Source: Betaproteobacteria bacterium UBA6910 (GTDB lineage Bacteria > Pseudomonadota > Gammaproteobacteria > Burkholderiales > UBA6910). From it: DNA of 14,466 bases. Shown in pieces: positions 1 to 6,649 of the stretch. The stretch is from NCBI GenBank assembly GCA_002451065.1, contig DKBC01000130.1:1-14466 (forward strand), read 5' to 3'. Under the pieces are notes generated by a model, which was not told the DNA's origin, did not search any database, and saw only the letters and a list, made by a program, of their open reading frames with translations. The number at the start of each line of letters is the position of its first letter. The first letter of the stretch is position 1. A program made the translations under genes and the position numbers.

Positions 1-1208
1 GCGCCCTGCACGTTGTCGTGACCGCGGAAGATGTTGGCGCCGCCACCGGACACCCCGATGTTGCCCAGCGCCAGCATCAGCGTGCAGTAGGCGCGGACGT
101 TGCCGTTGCCCACGGTGTGCTGGGTTCCACCCATGCACCAGACGATGGTGCCGGGCCGGTTCTTGGCCAGCATCTCGGCCACGGTCTTGACTGTCTTCTC
201 GTCGGCGCCGGTGACGTCCTGGACCACGTCGGGAGTCCATTTCTTGACCTCCTCCCGGACTTTCTCCATGCCGTACACCTTGCCGTTGATGTACTCCTTG
301 TCTTCCCAGCCGTTTTCGAAGATGTGGTACAGGATGCCCCAGATCAGCGGGATGTCCGTTCCCGAACGCATGCGAAGGTAGAAGTCCGATTTCGCCGCGG
401 TGCGGGTGAACCGCGGGTCGGCGACGATAACCTTGGCGCCGTTCTCCTTGGCATGCAGCATGTGCAGCAGCGACACCGGGTGCGCCTCGGCGGCGTTGGA
501 CCCGATGTAGAAGATGGACTTGGAGTTCTGCATGTCGTTATAAGAATTGGTCATGGCGCCGTAGCCCCAGGTGTTCGCCACCCCCGCCACCGTCGTCGAA
601 TGGCAGATGCGCGCCTGGTGGTCCATGTTGTTCGAGCCCCAGAAGGCGGCGAACTTGCGCTGCAGATAGGACTGCTCGTTGTTGCACTTGGACGAGCCGA
701 TCCATTCGACGGCGTCGGGGCCGGATTCCTTGCGGACCTTGAGCATCAGGTCGCCGATCTCGTTCACGGCCTGGTCCCAGGACATCTTCTGCCACTTGCC
801 GCCGGCCAGCTTCATCGGATATCTGAGGCGGTGCTCGCCGTGGCCGTGCTCGCGCAATGCCGCACCCTTGGCGCAATGAGAGCCGAGGTTGATGGGCGAG
901 TCGAACACAGGCTCCTGCCGAACCCAGACGCCGTTCTTCACGACCGCGTCAACGGCACAACCCACCGAACAGTGGGTACAGACGGTGCGCTTGACTTCGA
1001 CCGGCCCGCCGCCGACGGCGGTGGCGGCTTCCGCCTTGCCCATCATCGAACTTGGGAGGTAGGCGGCGAAGGCGCCGGCGCCGGCCGCAACGCCGGAGCG
1101 CTTCAGAAACGCCCGGCGGTTAATGGTGTTGCCCAGAAACCCGGACACGCCTCGGCTCAGGCGCCCGGTGCTCTTGACTTCAGTGATGGATTTCCGCGTG
1201 AGCTGCAT
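1..1208 (-). CDS. fdhA: Formate dehydrogenase catalytic (alpha) subunit, Tat-exported, Cys-type; 3' end beyond the window
   Basis: This is the molybdopterin enzyme that oxidises formate to CO2, acting in the periplasm. The first 402 codons are present and the rest lies left of base 1. Residues 31-36 read RRAFLK, followed by a hydrophobic stretch and an Ala-rich cleavage region near residues 59-62: a twin-arginine signal. The N-terminal [4Fe-4S] ligands are Cys77, Cys80, Cys84 and Cys112. The active-site motif ARICHSTTVAG carries Cys202 (TGC codon) where selenoenzymes have Sec. Gly/His-rich Mo-bis-MGD binding stretches follow. The ATG at 1208 has GAGGAG on the minus strand 8 nt upstream (complement of 1217-1222) and starts 20 nt after the small Tat-signal gene. 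It is the last visible gene of the operon; Fe-S beta and cytochrome b subunits would be expected further left. Family assignment is firm. Quinone-linked respiratory function is inferred from the Tat signal and companion genes. Confidence 0.95.
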   Translation of the reverse strand, partial: MQLTRKSITEVKSTGRLSRGVSGFLGNTINRRAFLKRSGVAAGAGAFAAYLPSSMMGKAEAATAVGGGPVEVKRTVCTHCSVGCAVDAVVKNGVWVRQEPVFDSPINLGSHCAKGAALREHGHGEHRLRYPMKLAGGKWQKMSWDQAVNEIGDLMLKVRKESGPDAVEWIGSSKCNNEQSYLQRKFAAFWGSNNMDHQARICHSTTVAGVANTWGYGAMTNSYNDMQNSKSIFYIGSNAAEAHPVSLLHMLHAKENGAKVIVADPRFTRTAAKSDFYLRMRSGTDIPLIWGILYHIFENGWEDKEYINGKVYGMEKVREEVKKWTPDVVQDVTGADEKTVKTVAEMLAKNRPGTIVWCMGGTQHTVGNGNVRAYCTLMLALGNIGVSGGGANIFRGHDNVQG

Positions 1209-1216
1209 TTGAGAGT

Positions 1217-1222
1217 CTCCTC
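1217..1222 (-). promoter_or_regulatory. Shine-Dalgarno of fdhA
   Basis: GAGGAG on the minus strand, 8 nt before the fdhA ATG at 1208. It fixes the start that gives a complete Tat signal peptide. Confidence 0.7.
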
Positions 1223-1228
1223 AGTGAA

Positions 1229-1432
1229 TCAGACACGGGCCGTCTTGTAATACTCGCGGACGTGGGCCGTATCGCGATAGCCGGCGCCCTTGCGCTTGCC
1301 TTCGGAGCGCGCCGCGCGTTCCCGCGGCTGTTCGCCTGTGGTCAGCACGGCTGCGGTCACCGCTACCGCGCCGCCCAGACCGAGCGCCTTGATGAAGTTC
1401 CTTCTGCCGTTGTTTCCTGCTTTCGAACTCAT
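1229..1432 (-). CDS. Small twin-arginine-signal protein of formate dehydrogenase clusters
   Basis: A 67-residue protein with a Tat motif RRNFIK at residues 10-15, a hydrophobic Ala/Gly/Val segment at about 16-31, and a short, basic C-terminal part without cysteines ending in KTARV. It matches the small 'formate dehydrogenase region TAT target' family found just before fdhA in many proteobacteria. The role is unknown; it may be a small periplasmic or membrane-anchored accessory subunit of the dehydrogenase. The ATG at 1432 has an excellent Shine-Dalgarno (GAGGAGGG, complement of 1439-1446) 6 nt upstream. It lies 21 nt after the TorD-like gene and 20 nt before fdhA. The mature part would be only about 30-40 residues, so if the signal is cleaved the product is a peptide; if not, it is a single-helix anchored protein. 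Confidence 0.85.
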   Translation of the reverse strand: MSSKAGNNGRRNFIKALGLGGAVAVTAAVLTTGEQPRERAARSEGKRKGAGYRDTAHVREYYKTARV

Positions 1433-1438
1433 GGTCGA

Positions 1439-1446
1439 CCCTCCTC
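1439..1446 (-). promoter_or_regulatory. Strong Shine-Dalgarno of the small Tat-signal protein
   Basis: GAGGAGGG on the minus strand, 6 nt before the ATG at 1432. It is the strongest SD in the operon, suggesting that this tiny protein is made in quantity. Confidence 0.7.
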
Positions 1447-1453
1447 GTCAAAG

Positions 1454-2083
1454 TCAGCTGCCAATGTTGAAAGACGACGCTTCAACATCCAAAAAAGCCT
1501 CTGTAAACCGGCCCACGCGCCGGTAAAAATCCGCCTCGTCGCACGCGGTCAATTCCCGAGCCAGACTGCGATACCACGGCCCGATGTGGCGATTGAAGAA
1601 TTCCTGCTGCTGCTCCAGGGTCGCCGGTGCGATGCCCTCTGCGCCGGCGATAAGCAGCCTCATCACGTCGCAAAGGCCCGCCATGTGATCCTCGGACTCC
1701 CCGACACCCTCCTTACGCCCCAAGCCGAGCTCGGCCAGGTGCTCCCGGAGTTCCACCAGGGGCGTGTCCATCAGGAACCCGGTCCGGTGGTGCGAACCGT
1801 AGACCATCACCGGTGGGCGCCCCGGGCCGGCGAACAGGCGGGCAAATTCATCGGCGACCCGTTCCGGATCGGTTTCGCGGGCGGCTTCACCGAGCGCTTC
1901 CCACGCCATGTAAAGCGGCGAATCCGGCTCGCCGGCCGGCGCCGTTGCGGCCAGCAGGGACAGCAGTTCGCCATTCGGCGGCGCGAAATACAGGGCGGCC
2001 AGCAACGCGTAGAAGTCAGCCCGGCCCGCATCCTCCGGCGAAAGCGCAGTGACTTCGGTCCGCTCCAGCGCCGCGGCTCTCAT
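1454..2083 (-). CDS. TorD/DmsD-family molybdoenzyme chaperone
   Basis: A 209-residue, mostly helical cytoplasmic chaperone of the TorD/NarJ type, which binds the Tat signal and apo-form of a molybdoenzyme until the cofactor is inserted. Diagnostic features are the mid-protein motif YGSHHRTGFLMD (residues 95-106) and the E-x-DH motif ESEDHMAGL (129-137), followed by an FFNRHIGPW segment (162-170) typical of the family. The chosen start is the ATG at 2083, which overlaps the stop of the upstream Fe-S gene as ATGA (2080-2083). A longer reading from 2152 would add 23 residues lying entirely inside the Fe-S gene and is unlikely. Its place two genes before fdhA indicates that FdhA is its client, perhaps also the small Tat-signal protein. 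Confidence 0.92.
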   Translation of the reverse strand: MRAAALERTEVTALSPEDAGRADFYALLAALYFAPPNGELLSLLAATAPAGEPDSPLYMAWEALGEAARETDPERVADEFARLFAGPGRPPVMVYGSHHRTGFLMDTPLVELREHLAELGLGRKEGVGESEDHMAGLCDVMRLLIAGAEGIAPATLEQQQEFFNRHIGPWYRSLARELTACDEADFYRRVGRFTEAFLDVEASSFNIGS

Positions 2084-4170
2084 CCCTTGACCTCGAAGAT
2101 GGACACCGACTTCTCCTGCCGCACGAGGTCCACCACCCGGCAATCGCCACACATGCGCAGCCGGTCAAGGGATCCGGGGTCGGCAAACATGGAATGGCCC
2201 TTGAGACGATCGATCATGGCGTCCACCATCCGCTTGGTCCCGAGGGGCTTGCCGCATCGGGAGCAGAGAGCCACCTCGGCTTCATTGATGACCCGCGCCT
2301 CTTTCCATTCGCGCGCGAGGAGCAGCCTTGAATCAAGCGTGATCGCCTCCTCCGGACAGGTATGCGCACAGATTCCGCATTGCACGCAATTCTTCTCGAT
2401 GAACCTGAGCTGCGGGGTTTCCTTGGTGTCGAGCAGCGCCTTTTCCGGGCACGCTCCCACGCAAGACAGACACATGGTGCACTTGTCTTTGTCCACGCGG
2501 ATTGTACCGTAGGGGGCGCCGCTACCAAGCGAAATCTCTTGCTGCAGCGCGGGAGCATGGTTCGCCAAATGCTCGAACACAAACTCAAGGGTGGTGCGCT
2601 TCTCATTGAAAAGATAAAAGGGCGCCGGCACGGCGCAGCCTTGCGGCGCCGCGGTCCCCCACAGCGCCTGTTCCAGCTCAACAGGCTCGCCGGCTTCGAC
2701 GATTCCGAAATGCCGGCCGCGGAATCCCAGACCTTGCACGATCTCCTCCGCGAAGCCCAACTGGGTTCTCAAGGCTTGCCCATACTCGGGCGCTTCGCTT
2801 CCGGTGAGCAGGATTCGAACCTCGGCGGCGCCGAAGGCGAACGCGCCGAGCACCACGTCGAGGCCGAGGGAAGCCACGTGGAAGACCTCCACCGGGATCA
2901 CGCGGGCCGGGAGTCCGCGTCCCCGCCGCCCCAGCGTGCCGATGAGATCCCGCCCTTCGGCCGGGCTATGGAACAACAGGCAGGCGTCCTCGCCCCCCGC
3001 CGCGGCATACGTGGATAGCAGGGTCTTAACCCGCTTGCCCAGATCCGCAACCCGCGGGTACACATAGGTGAGCGCTCCCGAGGGGCACACGGTGGCACAG
3101 CCGCCGCAGCCCATGCACAGATGGGGCTGCACCGTGACCAGGTCGCCATCCTCGACGATGGCCGAGGTGGAGCAGGTGTCGAGGCAATTGGTACAGCCGG
3201 TGATCTTGTTCCGGCCATGGGCGCAGAGGCTTTCCTTGTAGGCGAAGTACTTCGGCTTCTCGAACTCGCCCACCATCTGGGTCAATTCGGCGGCCGCCAT
3301 CGCCTGGTCGAAAGGATCCCGGCCCGGAGCGAGGTAGCCCTGAGGCGGCTGGTGCATCCGGAACAGGGGTTCGGTCCCGAGGTCAAGCACCAGATCAAAG
3401 GTCTCGGAACGCGCGCGGTCCTCGCGGTCAAAGTCAATGGCGCGGATGTCCCCACACGCCGCGACGCACCTGCGGTGACCCCGGCACTTGTCGAGGTCGA
3501 TCTGGTAGCTGTAGCCGATGGCGCCTTCCGGACAGACCTCGATACAGGCGTTGCAGCGGGTGCACGCCTCCAAGTCGATGGGATTGACCTGCTCCCAGCG
3601 CACCTCGAACGCGCCCAGATACCCCTGCAGGGACTGGATCTTCCCAGACAGGACCGGGAAAGACCGGGCCAGGGGCAGTTCCTCGCCGCCGGAGGAGGAG
3701 GTAACCAGCACGCTGACGTCAAGTCGTTCAGAGAGCTTGTTGGCCCAGTGAATTGCCGCGCCCGCCTGGCCGATGATGAGCAGTTTGCCACCCGACGCGT
3801 AATCAATGGAGGTCGTCGGCTCCGGATCCGGAAGGCGGGCGGCCGCGATCAGGGCGGCGATCTTGGGTGCGGCCTGGCGGCCTTCCTCCGACCAGCCCGC
3901 CGTTTCACGGATATTCACAAACCGGACGTCGGCATCTGCCGCAAAGGCATCACGAACTTCCGAGAACAGGGGGGCCTCCTGGGTGCAGGCGACCAGAATG
4001 TCCCCCCCGCTGCGCAGGGCTGACTCGTACTCGCCGATTTGATGCCGGCACAGTTGATGGCGCACAGGAAGAGGGGCGTCCAGCTGAAGCGCTTTGGCCA
4101 GAACTCCCCCATTGAGCGGGATCGTGCGGTTACAGTCGCAGACCTGGACGGTCTTGTCTTTCAAAGACAT
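2080..4170 (-). CDS. Multi-cluster 4Fe-4S protein (polyferredoxin) of the formate dehydrogenase operon
   Basis: A 696-residue cytoplasmic protein with no signal peptide or membrane segment. Cysteine groups in order: Cys203/206/209/213 (CxxCxxCxxxCP); 229/235/239 with His232 at the second-ligand position; 316/326/329/333 (C-x9-CxxCxxxC); 352/355/358/362; 564/567/570/574; 595/598/601/605. A pair of CxxC motifs follows (636/639 and 674/677) that looks like a zinc ribbon. The N-terminus carries a CDCNRT motif (11-16). Residues about 128-157 look like a worn Rossmann GxxG segment, and about 395-460 resemble an MvhD/FlpD-like fold without its cysteines; both are inferences. It probably passes electrons to or from formate dehydrogenase or helps mature it, but the biochemical role is not established. 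No clear Shine-Dalgarno precedes the ATG at 4170. Its stop overlaps the torD-like start by 4 nt. Confidence 0.88.
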   Translation of the reverse strand: MSLKDKTVQVCDCNRTIPLNGGVLAKALQLDAPLPVRHQLCRHQIGEYESALRSGGDILVACTQEAPLFSEVRDAFAADADVRFVNIRETAGWSEEGRQAAPKIAALIAAARLPDPEPTTSIDYASGGKLLIIGQAGAAIHWANKLSERLDVSVLVTSSSGGEELPLARSFPVLSGKIQSLQGYLGAFEVRWEQVNPIDLEACTRCNACIEVCPEGAIGYSYQIDLDKCRGHRRCVAACGDIRAIDFDREDRARSETFDLVLDLGTEPLFRMHQPPQGYLAPGRDPFDQAMAAAELTQMVGEFEKPKYFAYKESLCAHGRNKITGCTNCLDTCSTSAIVEDGDLVTVQPHLCMGCGGCATVCPSGALTYVYPRVADLGKRVKTLLSTYAAAGGEDACLLFHSPAEGRDLIGTLGRRGRGLPARVIPVEVFHVASLGLDVVLGAFAFGAAEVRILLTGSEAPEYGQALRTQLGFAEEIVQGLGFRGRHFGIVEAGEPVELEQALWGTAAPQGCAVPAPFYLFNEKRTTLEFVFEHLANHAPALQQEISLGSGAPYGTIRVDKDKCTMCLSCVGACPEKALLDTKETPQLRFIEKNCVQCGICAHTCPEEAITLDSRLLLAREWKEARVINEAEVALCSRCGKPLGTKRMVDAMIDRLKGHSMFADPGSLDRLRMCGDCRVVDLVRQEKSVSIFEVKG

Positions 4171-4266
4171 TTCAAAGAGTTACAGGATTGGTGGACCCGA
4201 CCGCTGATCAATATGTGATATTTGAAGCAATTTCCGAACCCAAGAAGAGCGGAAAATAATGACAGA
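4171..4266 (-). promoter_or_regulatory. AT-rich gap before the Fe-S gene with a weak promoter-like pair
   Basis: The only sizeable gap inside the fdh operon (96 nt) and clearly more AT-rich than its surroundings. On the minus strand TTGGGT (4238-4243) and TATCAC (4215-4220) are separated by 17 nt, matching sigma-70 hexamers at 3/6 and 4/6. A short inverted repeat TTTCCG/CGGAAA (4231-4236 and 4250-4255, 13-nt loop) overlaps it. An internal promoter is possible, but the matches are weak. Confidence 0.25.
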
Positions 4267-4839
4267 TCATCCCTTGGAATCCACGTCGCTGTCCCTCGAG
4301 GCGGCGGGGCCGCGAGCGAGGTCTTCGGCGTCCGGGATGGTGGTGCCGATCGGGTCGGGGCCCCCGGGCCCCGTCAACCGATCCTCCATGGCCTCAGCCC
4401 CGGAAGCTGCCTCAGACACCTTCTGGGCGTCCGGCAAGGCGTCGGCCTTGGTCTCGTCAAGTTGGCTTTCCTCCTGCTCCTTGTTGTCGGCCAAAAGGTG
4501 CTGAAACTGCTTGAGCTCAGAGAGCCACCCCTCCGCGGGGACCGTCCACTCGGCCATTTCGAACAGGTCGTCCTCCATGACGTCAACGACGTTGAGGCGC
4601 GGGTCGTGAAACAGCTTCTTCAGGGCCAGCCGGCGCAGCTTCTCGTCCACCTTTGGGTGAAAGAACACCGAGAAATCCGAATCCGCAGTGAGCGCCTCGA
4701 TCGGGGGAAGCTCCGGGGGCTGCTCGCCCGCCGCTCCCGGCGCGGGGCCGGGACGCTCCGCCGGCGGCGCTGTCTCTGCCTCCCGCTTGAGGCGCGACCA
4801 GCGCGCGACGAAGGTTTCCTTGGACTTGTCCTCGTTCAT
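4267..4839 (-). CDS. DUF3306 family protein
   Basis: A 190-residue, acidic, cytoplasmic protein of unknown function. The N-terminal segment FVARWSRLKRE (residues 10-20) and the core around IEALTADSDFSVFF followed by a KLRRLALKKLF helix are the recognisable DUF3306 features. The C-terminal third is rich in Glu, Asp, Ala, Pro and Gly and looks disordered. There are no cysteines, signal peptide or membrane helix. DUF3306 and DUF3305 genes occur side by side in formate dehydrogenase clusters of proteobacteria, so a role in assembly or regulation of the enzyme is inferred from company only. The ATG at 4839 lies 11 nt after the DUF3305 stop, with no evident Shine-Dalgarno, suggesting translational coupling. 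Confidence 0.85.
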   Translation of the reverse strand: MNEDKSKETFVARWSRLKREAETAPPAERPGPAPGAAGEQPPELPPIEALTADSDFSVFFHPKVDEKLRRLALKKLFHDPRLNVVDVMEDDLFEMAEWTVPAEGWLSELKQFQHLLADNKEQEESQLDETKADALPDAQKVSEAASGAEAMEDRLTGPGGPDPIGTTIPDAEDLARGPAASRDSDVDSKG

Positions 4840-4850
4840 GGTGCGACGCG

Positions 4851-5288
4851 TCAGCGGCGCTTGCGCTTGGGTTCCCGCCGATAGTGGCGTTCGGCAAACT
4901 GCCGCACTACCGGCGCCATTTCTGCCGGGATGGGAACACCGTCCACGTTTTCGCTGGCGTCCACCCAGCGCGCCGCCTCGCCGTAGCTCACGGTCACCAT
5001 GGCGGGCTTGGCGACATCACCTTCCGGGCGCCAGCACACGAACAGCCGCGGATCGGGCGCCTGCATGTTGAGCAGGTAACCCTCCGCTTCCCCCGGTTGG
5101 AGAACGATTTCGTACCCCCGCCATAGCCAGCGACTTCCGGAATCGTCCTCGTCCAGTGGCGACACGTCCGAGGCCTGGGAGTCATCCTCGATTCGCGCTT
5201 CCACGGCCTCCCAAGTTTCGGGCACCCACGGATTATCCAACTCGCGCCGCTGCATGACGATGGATACACGGAAAGTTGGTGCGCTCAA
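4851..5288 (-). CDS. DUF3305 family protein
   Basis: A 145-residue cytoplasmic protein of unknown function, first gene of the fdh operon. The DUF3305 core is visible as [21 protein letters not shown] near the N-terminus (given here as a 21-position stretch starting at about residue 8), then [14 protein letters not shown] and a WRPEG segment, ending in a very basic tail (EPKRKRR). The start is not an ATG at the expected place. I chose TTG at 5288 because AGGAA (complement of 5297-5301) lies 8 nt upstream and the family normally begins just before the VSVVMxRR stretch. Alternatives are TTG at 5336 (no SD, would place the phased repeats inside the gene) and ATG at 5255, which would trim the conserved beta strand. 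The preferred start gives about 70 nt of leader from the predicted promoter. Confidence 0.82.
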   Translation of the reverse strand: MSAPTFRVSIVMQRRELDNPWVPETWEAVEARIEDDSQASDVSPLDEDDSGSRWLWRGYEIVLQPGEAEGYLLNMQAPDPRLFVCWRPEGDVAKPAMVTVSYGEAARWVDASENVDGVPIPAEMAPVVRQFAERHYRREPKRKRR

Positions 5289-5296
5289 GGCCAGGG

Positions 5297-5301
5297 TTCC
5301 T
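5297..5301 (-). promoter_or_regulatory. Shine-Dalgarno deciding the TTG start of the DUF3305 gene
   Basis: AGGAA on the minus strand, 8 nt before the TTG at 5288. The competing upstream TTG (5336) has no comparable site. Confidence 0.5.
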
Positions 5302-5320
5302 GCAAGCTGTCCGCTACGTG

Positions 5321-5347
5321 AATCAAACGCGGTCAAAACCGGTCAAA
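5321..5347. repeat. Three direct repeats with exact 10-bp spacing in the divergent fdh/moaA intergenic region
   Basis: On the plus strand TCAAA occurs at 5323, 5333 and 5343. The last two units are identical over 8 bases (CGGTCAAA at 5330-5337 and 5340-5347); the first is a partial match (AATCAAA at 5321-5327). The 10-bp period puts all units on about the same face of the helix, as in arrays bound by co-operative regulators. They lie just downstream of the predicted fdh promoter start point, where a bound protein could block or modulate transcription. No known regulator is recognised. Confidence 0.5.
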
Positions 5348-5363
5348 GGGGACGAGACCGCTC

Positions 5364-5392
5364 ATTGTGCGCGGTCGCCTGAAAACATTCAA
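5364..5392 (-). promoter_or_regulatory. Predicted sigma-70 promoter of the fdh operon
   Basis: On the minus strand TTGAAT (5387-5392) and CACAAT (5364-5369) are separated by exactly 17 nt, each matching the consensus at 4 of 6 positions. The transcript would begin near 5357 and have about 70 nt of leader before the DUF3305 start. It is the best pair in the region, but the hexamers are modest, so an activator may be needed. Confidence 0.4.
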
Positions 5393-5417
5393 CGAGACGC
5401 CGGCGTGAACTCCCGAG

Positions 5418-5446
5418 TTTCCCCGGTTGTCGCAATCTGCAATAAT
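5418..5446 (+). promoter_or_regulatory. Possible promoter of the moaA-fdhD-mobA-regulator operon
   Basis: AATAAT (5441-5446, 5/6 to the -10 consensus) lies 17 nt after TTTCCC (5418-5423, only 3/6 to -35). The leader to the moaA start would be about 60 nt. The poor -35 suggests dependence on an activator or that the true promoter is elsewhere in the gap. Confidence 0.3.
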
Positions 5447-5512
5447 CCTGCTCCCGCGCGGAAACACCTCCCCGGGGACCCAGGAGATCGCCGCACGGAG
5501 CATCAAACAGCG

Positions 5513-6601
5513 ATGGACGTTATCCGCCCCGCCCGGTTCGACAAAGACCCCACTGCGAGAAGCGCCGCCGGCGCGCGGCCCCGGCGAGGGGACGGCCCGA
5601 TCCTCGAGGACACCCAAGGCCGGCCCCTGCGGGACCTGCGCATTTCCATCACCGACCGCTGCAATTTCCGCTGCGTGTACTGCATGCCCAAGGAGGTCTT
5701 TGGGCCCCATTACCAGTTCCTGGACCGCAGGGAGATCCTGAGCTTCGAGGAAATCACCCGGGTCGCGCGGATCTTCCGCTCCCTCGGGGTGGAGAAAGTC
5801 CGCCTCACCGGCGGCGAACCCCTGGTGCGGCGCAACGTCGAGGACTTGGTGGCAATGCTCTCGGAGATCCCGGGCCTGGACCTGACGCTGACCACCAACG
5901 GATCAAACCTGAAGCAGAAAGCGCAGGCCCTTCGGGAAGCGGGTCTGAGGCGCATCACCGTGAGCCTCGACTCCCTCGACAATGCGGTTTTCCAGGCCAT
6001 GAACGATGTCAGCTTCCCCGTGGAGCGGGTCATCGCGGGGATAGAGGCCGCCGACGCCGCGGGCATCAGTCCCGTCAAGGTCAACATGGTGGTCAAGCGC
6101 GGCCTCAACGATGGCAGCGTCCTGTCCATGGCGCGGTTCTTCAAGAGCAGCGGCCACATCCTGCGCTTCATCGAATACATGGACGTGGGCGCCACCAACG
6201 GCTGGCGCATGGATGACGTGGTGAGCGCCCGGGAGATTCTCCGCCGGATCGACGCGGAGATGCCGATCGAGCCGGTGAATCCGAATTACCAGGGGGAAGT
6301 TGCGAAGCGCTGGCGCTACAAGGACGGCGGAGGCGAGATCGGCGTCATCGCCTCGGTCACCCAGGCCTTCTGCCGCGATTGCACCCGCCTGCGGCTTTCC
6401 ACGGAAGGCCGGCTCTACACCTGCCTGTTTGCGACGGAAGGGTTTGACCTGAAAACGCTCCTGCGCAGCGGGACGTCCGATGCGGAAATTGCGGAAGCCG
6501 TCGCTTCCCTCTGGAAGCGGCGTGGCGACCGCTACTCTGAGATCCGCTCAGCCGAGACCGTGTCCCTGAAGAAGATCGAGATGTCGTATATCGGAGGGTA
6601 G
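5513..6601 (+). CDS. moaA: GTP 3',8-cyclase MoaA (radical SAM)
   Basis: It catalyses the first step of molybdenum cofactor synthesis in the cytoplasm, the SAM-dependent conversion of GTP to 3',8-cyclo-7,8-dihydro-GTP. The 362 residues contain the radical-SAM cluster Cys50-x3-Cys54-x2-Cys57 (CNFRCVYC), the LTGGEPL motif (98-104), the second Fe-S cluster Cys287/Cys290/Cys304 within [11 protein letters not shown], and the C-terminal Gly-Gly tail (361-362) required in this family. The chosen ATG at 5513 leaves about 35 extra residues before the usual start of the domain, slightly longer than typical MoaA. The SD is weak (GGAG at 5497-5500, 12 nt upstream). An open frame continues upstream but would run into the divergent gene. 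It is first in an operon with fdhD and mobA, so this copy appears dedicated to formate dehydrogenase supply; whether other copies exist cannot be seen. Confidence 0.95.
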   Translation: MDVIRPARFDKDPTARSAAGARPRRGDGPILEDTQGRPLRDLRISITDRCNFRCVYCMPKEVFGPHYQFLDRREILSFEEITRVARIFRSLGVEKVRLTGGEPLVRRNVEDLVAMLSEIPGLDLTLTTNGSNLKQKAQALREAGLRRITVSLDSLDNAVFQAMNDVSFPVERVIAGIEAADAAGISPVKVNMVVKRGLNDGSVLSMARFFKSSGHILRFIEYMDVGATNGWRMDDVVSAREILRRIDAEMPIEPVNPNYQGEVAKRWRYKDGGGEIGVIASVTQAFCRDCTRLRLSTEGRLYTCLFATEGFDLKTLLRSGTSDAEIAEAVASLWKRRGDRYSEIRSAETVSLKKIEMSYIGG

Positions 6602-6649
6602 CGCGGGGCGCGGGCTGACACGCAGCCGGCGCGCGCAACTCTTTGACCC

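Noticed and set aside
18..2512. Two plus-strand open frames of about 410 codons opposite fdhA, the Tat-signal gene and the torD-like gene
   Set aside because: Both are antisense to strongly conserved genes and their translations show no known motif.
4207..4220. ATCA-n5-TGAT element as a possible FNR or CRP site before the Fe-S gene
   Set aside because: The spacing and half-sites do not match TTGAT-n4-ATCAA or TGTGA-n6-TCACA; only 4-bp arms agree.
4231..4255. Inverted repeat TTTCCG/CGGAAA as a terminator or attenuator inside the fdh operon
   Set aside because: A 6-bp AT-containing stem with a 13-nt loop and no following T-run on the minus strand is too weak.
5469..5478. 10-bp palindrome TCCCCGGGGA in the moaA leader
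   Set aside because: Pure G/C palindromes of this length are expected by chance in such GC-rich DNA; there is no second copy nearby.
5276..5512. Upstream extension of moaA by 79 codons
   Set aside because: It would cross the divergent promoter region and overlap the DUF3305 start, and the added residues have no MoaA similarity.
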